Part shown: positions 54,916-62,245 of the stretch, one piece after another
Layout: each line of letters begins with the position of its first letter
Numbering within the stretch: the stretch's first letter is position 1
Notes under the pieces: model-generated
What the model was told of the DNA's origin: nothing
The model's database searches: none
What the model saw: only the letters and a program-made list of their open reading frames with translations
Translations under genes and position numbers: made by a program
DNA from: Ramlibacter pinisoli
GTDB lineage: Bacteria; Pseudomonadota; Gammaproteobacteria; Burkholderiales; Burkholderiaceae_C
Length of the DNA stretch: 64,000 nt
Reading direction: 5' to 3'
NCBI RefSeq assembly: GCF_009758015.1
Contig: NZ_WSEL01000002.1
Location: 166,811-230,810, forward strand

Positions 54916-55345
54916 TAGCGGGCAGCAACTGGCAGAAGAGAACTTCCAGAGGTTCGTCACCTGGGCCGCGGCCAAGAGCGACGAAGAATACCGCTCGATG
55001 GTAAGCAGGGGGGTTCTTTCCAGAACGGAGATCGCCGCTGAGTGTGGCTTCGCGAAGTCAGCGCTCTCCCAGAACCCGCGTGTTCGTCAGTCCCTAAGTG
55101 ACTTGGAATCCGGGCTCAGGGCGAGAGGCGTGCTTCCACAAGCCGTCCAAGCGGCCGCCCAGGCTCCTGCGCTAAGGCAACGGGAGGTAAGCGGTCTCGC
55201 GACGGCCCGAGATGCCGAACGTCTCAAACGCCTTGAGCAGGACAACGCGAGCCTGCGTGCAGAGGTTGCCGAACTTAAGCGACTGCTTTCACGATACGCG
55301 GACCTCCAGGAGGCTCTCGCGGAAACAGGACGGGTGCCGCGATGA
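54905..55345 (+). CDS. HTH/coiled-coil protein (VPA1267-like)
   Basis: The 146-residue protein has SRTEIAAECGFAKSALSQNP, a helix-turn-helix-like motif, around residues 39-58, and a C-terminal coiled coil (about 105-135, ERLKRLEQDNASLRAEVAEL). From memory it resembles the VPA1267-type small proteins found beside Gamma-Mobile-Trio genes; this was not checked by search. The start may be 54905 (ATGA overlap) or ATG 54911 (8-base ATGTCTAG overlap with the alternative upstream frame). It ends in an ATGA overlap with the helicase. Confidence 0.75.
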   Translation: MTMSSGQQLAEENFQRFVTWAAAKSDEEYRSMVSRGVLSRTEIAAECGFAKSALSQNPRVRQSLSDLESGLRARGVLPQAVQAAAQAPALRQREVSGLATARDAERLKRLEQDNASLRAEVAELKRLLSRYADLQEALAETGRVPR

Positions 55346-57666
55346 CGCCCATCACGCTCCGTGTGACCGGGATCCGGTCGCAGAACCCGCTCGGCTTTGG
55401 TGGCGCGATCTTCACTGGCGTGCCCATTGCTCCTGATGGTTCCGTCGAGGATGCCCGCTCGTACCTGGTAGTGCGCGCTTCACGCGCCGTTCTGGGGGGC
55501 TGCAAAGTGGAGAAAGGACAATGGTGGCGGGTCGCCGGTGCCATCACCGAGCGTCCCTTACGGCTTGATGGCTTCGCGTTGACCGAGCGCCAGGTGGATG
55601 CGTCGACCGCGCTGCTGGCCCGGCCATCGGGCGAGCATCTTGTCTCATTCATCGCGCGCAACACGGCCTTCGAAGGCTTCGGGACCGTCAAGGCCCGGCG
55701 GCTTTGGGACCACTTCGGTGAGCGGCTCTATGCGCTCCTGGACGCTGGAGATCACGTGGAACTTTCGGCGGTGGTGCCGGCGGAGGCTGCGCAGCGCTTG
55801 ACCTCCGCGTGGAGCCTGCAAGGTGATGCAAGGACGTTGCAGTGGTTGCAGGCCAGAGGATTTGACATCCGCATAGGCCGCAAGGTGCTGGCCTTCTTCG
55901 GTTCGAATGCGGCCGAAAAGATTGAAGAAGATCCCTACCGGCTACTTTCGTTCGCGGGCAGGTGGTCGGAAGTTGACAAGCTCGCCACCGGCGAGTTCGG
56001 CCTAGCTCAGGACGACCAACGACGTCTCCTCGGCGCGGTTGAGGAGACCTGCTACCGTCTTTTCGCTTCGGGGCACACGGCCATGCTCTCGTCCGAGCTA
56101 TCGGACGGCATTTCGCGACTACTTGGCCGGCCGCCTACGGGAGTCCGCTGGGTTGACTTGATTTCGCGTGCGCTGACTGCAGGCTTGGGCAACGGCAGCT
56201 TCGTCAAGGGTGATCATGGCCTCCAACCGCTGGGAGCACTCGTGATGGAGCGCCAAGTCGCGAGGGCCATCCACCAGCGGCTCAGGCTGGGCGAGGTGCC
56301 TCTGGCGTCGCGTGCGGTTGTCGACGGCGTCATAGGCCGCGTTTTCCAGGAGGATGGGGTGGAGCTCAACCTAGAGCAAAGAGAGGCCCTCCACGCGGCA
56401 ACAACCCGCGCATTCGTGTGCATCACTGGAGGTGCCGGTGTCGGCAAGACGACCGTCTTGAAGACGCTGTATCGCCTGTTCGACCTGTGCAAGGTCAAGG
56501 TTGTCCAAGTTGCGTTGGCTGGCCGGGCCGCGAAACGGATGCAGGAGGCCACCGGAAGGCCGGCATCAACAATCGCAAGCTTTCTTCGGTCCGAGGAGGC
56601 GGAGTCGATGGAAGGGCTCGCTGTCCTTGTAGTCGACGAGGCGAGCATGGTCGACATCATCTCCATGAGTCGGTTGTGTCAAGCCCTTCCTCCGCATGTG
56701 CGGCTCGTTCTAGTTGGTGATCCCCATCAGCTGATGCCAGTTGGGCCCGGCTTGGTGCTGCACGCGATGCAGAACGTGCCCCAAGTGCCGACCGTGGAAC
56801 TCAAGGCGGTGAAGAGGTACGGCGGCCACATCGCGGCCGCGGCGGCGTCGGCGCGCAGTGGCAAATGGCTTGAGCTGGGCGATGACTCCGCTGACCCCAT
56901 CGCCTTCCTTCCATGCAGTGACGACCAGGTGGCCGGCCTAGTGGTCGAGCTTCTAGCGCTGGACCTTGAGAACACTCAGGTCCTGGCGCCCTTGCGAAAC
57001 GGTGTGGCGGGCACGAAGGTCTTGAACGAGTTGTGCCAGCAGCGCTTTACGCGGGGCCGGCCCGCGGTCAAGTGCTGGAACGAGGAATTCCAGACCGAGG
57101 CGCTGTGCGGCTTCAACGAAGGTGATGTAGTTCTCTGTACTCGGAATCTGTGGGCTAAGGGCTTACAGAACGGCTCACTCGGACGCGTCGCTGAGGTTGA
57201 AGCTGCGCCCCGGGTGCTCGCCGAGGAGGATGGAAACGAAACGGGGCTAGCGCTGGCATGGATCGAGTGGGATGACGGAGAGCGAAGGCCTCTCACCGCA
57301 GACATGCTCGACGACGTCGAGTTGGGCTATGCGGTCACCGTCCACAAGGCCCAAGGCTCGCAGTGGCCCAGGATTGTGGTGCCAGTGACCAAGTCACGCA
57401 TGCTGGACCGGACGCTTCTGTACACCGCCATCACGCGTGCACAGAAGCAAGTCCTTCTGGTGGGCGATGTCGATGCGGCGCGACGCGCAGTGACGGCGGC
57501 GCCCCGGGCCGCGGAGCGCAGAGTCGCGCTTGACCTCACCCTGGCGGCTTTGCTGATGGGCGGTGCAGATTCACGGTCCACGCTCGCCGCTGCAGCGTTT
57601 CGGCGAAACACAGAGTTTCCGCATGCGCATGTTGGGTTCAACCTTCACAAGGCAGAAAACCGATGA
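55342..57666 (+). CDS. RecD2-like SF1B DNA helicase
   Basis: The 774-residue protein has an N-terminal region with a helix-hairpin-helix-like FEGFGTVKARRLWDHFG, then a RecA-like SF1B helicase core: Walker A GGAGVGKTT (363-371), Walker B VVDEASMVD (about 430), motif III GDPHQL (459-464), motif V in YAVTVHKAQGSQW and motif VI LYTAITRAQKQV. All motor motifs are intact. RecD2-type helicases unwind 5'-3'. Here it may process the element's excised or transferred DNA. It is coupled on both sides by ATGA overlaps. Confidence 0.88.
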   Translation: MTPITLRVTGIRSQNPLGFGGAIFTGVPIAPDGSVEDARSYLVVRASRAVLGGCKVEKGQWWRVAGAITERPLRLDGFALTERQVDASTALLARPSGEHLVSFIARNTAFEGFGTVKARRLWDHFGERLYALLDAGDHVELSAVVPAEAAQRLTSAWSLQGDARTLQWLQARGFDIRIGRKVLAFFGSNAAEKIEEDPYRLLSFAGRWSEVDKLATGEFGLAQDDQRRLLGAVEETCYRLFASGHTAMLSSELSDGISRLLGRPPTGVRWVDLISRALTAGLGNGSFVKGDHGLQPLGALVMERQVARAIHQRLRLGEVPLASRAVVDGVIGRVFQEDGVELNLEQREALHAATTRAFVCITGGAGVGKTTVLKTLYRLFDLCKVKVVQVALAGRAAKRMQEATGRPASTIASFLRSEEAESMEGLAVLVVDEASMVDIISMSRLCQALPPHVRLVLVGDPHQLMPVGPGLVLHAMQNVPQVPTVELKAVKRYGGHIAAAAASARSGKWLELGDDSADPIAFLPCSDDQVAGLVVELLALDLENTQVLAPLRNGVAGTKVLNELCQQRFTRGRPAVKCWNEEFQTEALCGFNEGDVVLCTRNLWAKGLQNGSLGRVAEVEAAPRVLAEEDGNETGLALAWIEWDDGERRPLTADMLDDVELGYAVTVHKAQGSQWPRIVVPVTKSRMLDRTLLYTAITRAQKQVLLVGDVDAARRAVTAAPRAAERRVALDLTLAALLMGGADSRSTLAAAAFRRNTEFPHAHVGFNLHKAENR

Positions 57667-57911
57667 CCAAAGAGAGAAAAGACCACCGGTGCGCTAAGTG
57701 GCAGGTGTTCTTGATGCGTAGCAAGGCTGGCCACTGGATGTTCGAAGTGCGCGGACCGGACGATCAGGTGATGGGAGGAGGCGGCGGGTATGAGGACGCA
57801 TTTGAGGCGCTCGACGCTGCTGAAGACGCCTTTCCCGGCTGCGATATGAAATGGGTGATTCAGCAGCCCATGGGGTACATGGTTAACACCGCGAAAAGAG
57901 AAGCCGAATGA
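57663..57911 (+). CDS. Small protein of unknown function
   Basis: The 82-residue protein opens with a basic stretch (MTKERKDHRCAKWQVFLMRS). A poly-Gly turn (MGGGGGYEDAFEALDAAEDAFPG) follows, then a WVIQQPMGYMV strand-like end. I recognise no family. Its start overlaps the helicase stop (ATGA), and its stop overlaps another tiny frame (ATGA), so it is a real member of the operon in all likelihood. Confidence 0.7.
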   Translation: MTKERKDHRCAKWQVFLMRSKAGHWMFEVRGPDDQVMGGGGGYEDAFEALDAAEDAFPGCDMKWVIQQPMGYMVNTAKREAE

Positions 57912-58063
57912 CAAAGCTTGAATGCCAAGTACCGCAAGGCGCCAGCCGCGACCACACGCAGGGCACGCCTGTAAACCGGATGATGAAGTGCATTACCTCC
58001 TACGAGGTCGACACTTACCACCGGCTACGGGACGCCGCGGTCGGCCGCATGCGCCAGGGCTGA
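57908..58063 (+). CDS. 51-residue protein, last gene of the recombinase operon
   Basis: The frame starts with an ATGA overlap onto the stop of the preceding gene, continuing the coupling seen at every earlier junction, and ends at TGA 58061-58063. The product (MTKLECQVPQGASRDHTQG ... RLRDAAVGRMRQG) is short and basic with an internal MMKCITSYEVDTYHRL segment. No family is recognised. The main argument for it is the conserved overlap; codon evidence is thin at this length. Confidence 0.55.
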   Translation: MTKLECQVPQGASRDHTQGTPVNRMMKCITSYEVDTYHRLRDAAVGRMRQG

Positions 58064-58202
58064 CGGCCCTGGACGAACTGAACTCCAGCAACGACCGCAT
58101 TCGACGGCGGATTCAACCGGTCGACGCAACACAGTCGTCGGCCTGACGCCAGGTATCGCAATGGGGGTGCGCGCAGAACGGATCCCGAGGCTGCAGAAGA
58201 AG

Positions 58203-58222
58203 GCGGCCCCGATTGGGGCCGC
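58203..58222. terminator. Hairpin between convergent operons
   Basis: A perfect 8-bp stem, GCGGCCCC/GGGGCCGC, with a GATT loop lies between the end of the recombinase operon and the convergent KfrA-like gene. The flanks are CTATAAAT on one side and, on the minus strand, CTTCTTCT. It could stop transcription from either direction. Confidence 0.7.
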
Positions 58223-58233
58223 TATAAATCACG

Positions 58234-58434
58234 TCACCCCTTTCCTCGTCGCGGGCGCGAGGCATAGCCGAGGGTACGCAGGTGCACTTGAATGGTGTTG
58301 AAGCTGCCCGTTCCGAGTTCGATCCGTACATTGGACGGCCCCACTTTGCGGCCCTGCAACTCAAGCTCTTGGCAGGCCCGTCTGACGTCCTCCAGCGTGA
58401 TGCCGGGGCGGCCACGTCCCTTCTTCTTGCCCAT
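58234..58434 (-). CDS. KfrA_N-like mini DNA-binding protein
   Basis: The 66-residue protein is basic at both ends. Its core, ITLEDVRRACQELELQ ... VRIELGTGSFNTIQVHL, matches the N-terminal DNA-binding domain of the plasmid protein KfrA. The long coiled coil of true KfrA is absent. AAGGA stands just upstream of the ATG at 58434, which favours that start over a GTG at 58470. A perfect palindrome (58452-58463) lies 17 bases upstream, as expected for autoregulation. It may regulate the island or the restriction genes. Confidence 0.7.
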   Translation of the reverse strand: MGKKKGRGRPGITLEDVRRACQELELQGRKVGPSNVRIELGTGSFNTIQVHLRTLGYASRPRRGKG

Positions 58435-58451
58435 GTTGTCCTTCGATGCGC

Positions 58452-58463
58452 GGGGACGTCCCC
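58452..58463. promoter_or_regulatory. Perfect 12-bp palindrome, likely operator
   Basis: GGGGACGTCCCC is its own reverse complement and lies 17 bases before the start of the KfrA-like gene. KfrA proteins bind repeats in their own promoter, so an autoregulatory operator is likely. Confidence 0.5.
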
Positions 58464-58713
58464 CGCACACCGTCTAGCAACGGGCACATGGCAAGGGGTC
58501 TCGTTCGATCGACAAGCACCGGCGAAGCCCCACCGAAGCGAGTCCTCAGACGGACGCCACATGGAACGCAGGCATTCCATGTGAGGAGACGGGCACTCGG
58601 AAAGCGGCCCGAAACCAACTCGGTGCGAGCTCAGACGTCTTGAAGTTCAGGCGGCTTGCGGGGAAGACGGGCCGGAAGCGGCCATCGAAGACTTCGGACT
58701 GACCAACGGCCGA

Positions 58714-58755
58714 CCTCTGGAGGGGGCCATGTTTCGGCCTACTTTTGGCCAGAGG
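58714..58755. repeat. Inverted repeat upstream of hsdM
   Basis: The 7-bp arms CCTCTGG and CCAGAGG are separated by 28 bases that contain GGCC ... GGCC ... GGCC. It may be a regulator-binding site controlling the restriction-modification operon. Confidence 0.4.
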
Positions 58756-58844
58756 CGGGACCCGAATGCAATGGTTGAAGCGATCGGTACACTGCTCGCT
58801 TGCCGGACCCTACCGGCTGACTAAATCACCAACAGAGAGACGCA

Positions 58845-60950
58845 TTGACCGCCGACCATTTCACGGGCCTGGAGCAATTCGAAGCGGGACTCTGGAAGAT
58901 CGCCGACGACCTGCGGGCCAATTCGGGCCTGGCATCGAACGAGTATTTCATGCCCATCATGGGTCTGCTGTTCCTGCGCCAGGCCACCAACCGCTACTAC
59001 GAAGCACTGGCGGCGATCGAATCCGACAAGGCGGCAGGCAGGATGGCCGATCGCGCGCCGGTGGCCGGCGACTTCACCAAACGGCGAGCGCTGATGCTGC
59101 CCCAGGGCACCCGCTTCGACGAGATCCTGCAGACACCCAAGGACCAGAGCCTGGGCGCGGCGTTGACGCGCGCAATGGAGGCGGTGGAGCAGCGCTTTCA
59201 GCCGCTTGCCGGCCAGCTGCCGAAGGACTACGAGCGCTTCGACAACGAGCTGCTCGAACGCATGATGCGCACCTTCGACAACGAGGCGCTGCGCAGCGCG
59301 TCGGGCGATGTCTTCGGCCGCATCTACGAATACTTCCTCGCGGAGTTCTCCAAGCAGGGCGCGCACGACAACGGCGAGTTCTTCACGCCGCCTTCGATCG
59401 TGCAGACGATCGTCAACGTGATCGAGCCCGACCACGGCTTGATCCTCGACCCGGCCTGCGGCTCGGGCGGCATGTTCGTGCAGTCCAGCCACTTCATCGA
59501 GCACGCCGGCCGCGACACGATGAAGCGAGTCACCTTCTACGGCCACGAGAAGAACGAGACGACGGCGAAGCTGGCGCAAATCAACCTGGCGGTGCACGGG
59601 CTGGAAGGCCGCATCCGCGCCGGCAACGAAGCGATCACCTACTACAAGGACCCGCACGAACTCGTGGGCAAGTGCGACTTCGTAATGGCCAACCCGCCGT
59701 TCAACGTGGACGAGGTCGATGCCGAGAAGGTAAAGGGCGACCCGCGCCTACCGTTCGGGCTGCCCGGTGTCAACAAGGCGAAGAAGGTCTCCAACGCCAA
59801 CTACCTTTGGCTGTCGTACTTCTACAGCTATCTCAACGAGACTGGCCGCGCCGGCGTCGTGATGTCGTCGCAGGCCTCAAGCGCCGGGCGCGACGAGGCC
59901 GCGGTGCGGCAGAAGATAGTGGAAAGCGGCGCCGTCGACGTCATGATCGACATCCGCGGCAACTTCTTCTACACCCGCACCGTTCCGTGCCAGCTGTGGT
60001 TCTTCGACCGCGCCAAGGCGCGAGATGAGGCGCGGCGCGACCACGTGTTGATGCTCGATGCACGCGGCATCTCTCGCAAAGTGTCGCGCGCGATCTGCGA
60101 CTTCTCCCGCGAGCAGCAGCAGAACATCGCCGCCATCGTCTGGCTGTACCGCGGGCAGGGCGAGCGCTTCCTGGCGTTGGTGGCGGCCTACCTCTCGCAG
60201 GCACTGGCCGCCGGCGCGGCTGCTGCCGAACCGCTGGCGCTATTCATCGCGGCGCTGGACAAGCTGGGCACCCTGACGGGGACGTTCGTGACGACGAAGC
60301 GGGACCCGGACCCGCTGGCCGAGACCTGGGGCGAACTGCTCGCATTGCGCTCGACGCTGGGCACGGACATCGAGGCCTTCGTCGCCGAGGCTGCAGCGCG
60401 CGGAAAGGACTGGACACAGGTCGCACGCGACGACAACGCCGGCTTGCATGCCGCGCGCAAGGCGCTGCACCCGGTGGCCGAGCAGTGTCGAGACCTCACC
60501 AAGCAGGTCGACCTGGCGGCCAAGCTCGCCGGCCGAGTTGTCGACGTCGCGGTCAAGGACCTGGAGGCGCGCGATTCAGACGCTTGGGCCGGCGCCGAGA
60601 TCACCCGTGCCCGCAAGGCGCTGGAGTCGGCGCGCGCGGCGGCCGTCGAGGCGCTGCGCCGGCCGCGCTACTTCGTGAAGCAGGCCGACTGGCTGCAGGA
60701 ACGCTTTCCCGACGCCGTGCTGTGCGACGTGCAGGGCCTGGTGAAGCGCGCGTCGCGTGCCGAGATCCAAGGGCACGACTGGAGCCTGACGCCGGGGCGG
60801 TATGTTGGCGTGGCGCCGGAGGAGGTGGACGAGGACTTCGACTTCGAGGAGGCGCTGCGGGCGATTCAGATCGACTTGCAGGGGTTGAACGAGGAGGCGG
60901 TTGAGTTGGCGGCGAGGATCGCGCGAAACTTCGAGGAGTTGGGGGCGTGA
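58845..60950 (+). CDS. hsdM: Type I restriction-modification system, DNA methyltransferase subunit HsdM
   Basis: The 701-residue N6-adenine methyltransferase has the HsdM_N helical domain (about 5-150), SAM-binding motif I DPACGSGGMF (202-211) and catalytic motif IV NPPF (283-286). A C-terminal extension of about 200 residues goes beyond the usual roughly 500, predicted largely helical. The start is TTG at 58845, behind AGAGAGA. The GTG of hsdS overlaps its stop (GTGA). Confidence 0.93.
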   Translation: MTADHFTGLEQFEAGLWKIADDLRANSGLASNEYFMPIMGLLFLRQATNRYYEALAAIESDKAAGRMADRAPVAGDFTKRRALMLPQGTRFDEILQTPKDQSLGAALTRAMEAVEQRFQPLAGQLPKDYERFDNELLERMMRTFDNEALRSASGDVFGRIYEYFLAEFSKQGAHDNGEFFTPPSIVQTIVNVIEPDHGLILDPACGSGGMFVQSSHFIEHAGRDTMKRVTFYGHEKNETTAKLAQINLAVHGLEGRIRAGNEAITYYKDPHELVGKCDFVMANPPFNVDEVDAEKVKGDPRLPFGLPGVNKAKKVSNANYLWLSYFYSYLNETGRAGVVMSSQASSAGRDEAAVRQKIVESGAVDVMIDIRGNFFYTRTVPCQLWFFDRAKARDEARRDHVLMLDARGISRKVSRAICDFSREQQQNIAAIVWLYRGQGERFLALVAAYLSQALAAGAAAAEPLALFIAALDKLGTLTGTFVTTKRDPDPLAETWGELLALRSTLGTDIEAFVAEAAARGKDWTQVARDDNAGLHAARKALHPVAEQCRDLTKQVDLAAKLAGRVVDVAVKDLEARDSDAWAGAEITRARKALESARAAAVEALRRPRYFVKQADWLQERFPDAVLCDVQGLVKRASRAEIQGHDWSLTPGRYVGVAPEEVDEDFDFEEALRAIQIDLQGLNEEAVELAARIARNFEELGA

Positions 60951-62206
60951 CGTGGCTTGAAGGCCAGATTGGCGACTTCGCTGACATTAAGCACGGCTTC
61001 GCGTTCAAGGGCGAGCACTTCTCCGACGAGGGCCAGCGGATCGTCCTAACTCCTGGCCACTGTTTTGAAGGTGGCGGATTTCGACCCCGGGGTGATAAGG
61101 AGAAGTTCTACGATGGGCCGGTCCCAGACGGCTATCTACTGAGCCGTGGTGACACGTTGGTCGTCATGACGGACTTGGTCAGTGCGGCCCCGGTACTGGG
61201 AGCTTCTTTTCGCATTCCTGAAGATGACCGTTACCTTCATAACCAACGGCTTGGCCTTGTCTCGATTACGCGGCCTGGGCTGATTGACGAACGCTTTCTG
61301 TACCACCTGTTCAATACCTACGTGTACCGCGCACAGGTTCGAGGCTCTGCCAGTGGCGCGACGGTGCGCCACACGTCGCCTGGTCGTATCAAGGCATGCA
61401 GGGTGAGGTATCCCGACACCCTCCGTGAACAGGCTCGCATCGCCGAATTCGCTGATTCCTACGACGACCTGATCGAGAATAATCGGCGACGGATTGCCTT
61501 GTTGGCGGAAGCAGCGCGGCTGCTCTACCGCGAGTGGTTCGTCCACCTCCGCTTCCCCGGCCACGAGCACGCTGCGATTGCGGACGGTCTGCCTCAAGGT
61601 TGGTGCATCCGAGCGCTTTCAAGTCTCTGCCCATCCGGCGACGGCATTCAGACGGGACCATTCGGGAGTCAATTGCATCAATCGGACTACTCTGACGATG
61701 GCGTTCCAGTGATCATGCCCAAGGACATTGCTGGATCGCGCTTGAAGACTGACGGCTTCGCTCGGATACCGGAAGATCTGGCCGCGAGGTTGAGCCGACA
61801 TCGCATGGAAGTAGGTGACACGGTGTACGGGCGGCGTGGTGACATTGGCCGGCGTGCGTACATCGGCGTACGCCAACGCGGATGGTTGTGTGGGACAGGA
61901 AGTTTGCGCATCCGTCCCAACTCTAATGAGATCGTGCCGCGCTATCTTTTTGATACGTTGGGATCGCCAGCTACTTCGGGCTTCATCGCCAACCAAGCGA
62001 AGGGCTCGACGATGCCCAACCTCAGTGCCGGCGCATTGCAGCGCGTGCCGGTCCTGTGTCCACCTCAACGCATCCAAGAGCTGTATGCAGCCGAGGCAGA
62101 GCCAATCGCCGAATTGATCGAAGTGCTTTCGGAGCTGTGCCAGCAGTTGGCCAAAGCCCGCGACCTCCTCCTCCCCCGCCTGATGAGCGGCGAAATAGCG
62201 GTCTAA
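60947..62206 (+). CDS. hsdS: Type I restriction-modification system, specificity subunit HsdS
   Basis: The 419-residue protein has two target-recognition domains (about 1-150 and 205-360). Each is followed by a conserved helical spacer, the first around EQARIAEFADSYDDLIENNRRRIALLAEAARLLY and the second before LLPRLMSGEIAV. It sets the bipartite target sequence, which cannot be predicted here. The start is GTG at 60947, overlapping the hsdM stop. Confidence 0.92.
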   Translation: MTWLEGQIGDFADIKHGFAFKGEHFSDEGQRIVLTPGHCFEGGGFRPRGDKEKFYDGPVPDGYLLSRGDTLVVMTDLVSAAPVLGASFRIPEDDRYLHNQRLGLVSITRPGLIDERFLYHLFNTYVYRAQVRGSASGATVRHTSPGRIKACRVRYPDTLREQARIAEFADSYDDLIENNRRRIALLAEAARLLYREWFVHLRFPGHEHAAIADGLPQGWCIRALSSLCPSGDGIQTGPFGSQLHQSDYSDDGVPVIMPKDIAGSRLKTDGFARIPEDLAARLSRHRMEVGDTVYGRRGDIGRRAYIGVRQRGWLCGTGSLRIRPNSNEIVPRYLFDTLGSPATSGFIANQAKGSTMPNLSAGALQRVPVLCPPQRIQELYAAEAEPIAELIEVLSELCQQLAKARDLLLPRLMSGEIAV

Positions 62207-62245
62207 CGAGCACCGCGAACCTACCAGCCAGGAACTCAGCACACG

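Larger units (their letters stand above)
58435..58844. other. Intergenic region between KfrA-like gene and hsdM
   Basis: I see no gene in these 410 bases. They hold the 12-bp palindrome GGGGACGTCCCC (58452-58463), which probably controls the KfrA-like gene. They also hold an inverted repeat CCTCTGG ... CCAGAGG with inner GGCC pairs (58714-58755), about 90 bases before hsdM. Promoters for both directions must lie here; a TACACT at 58788-58793 is a weak -10 candidate. Confidence 0.5.
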
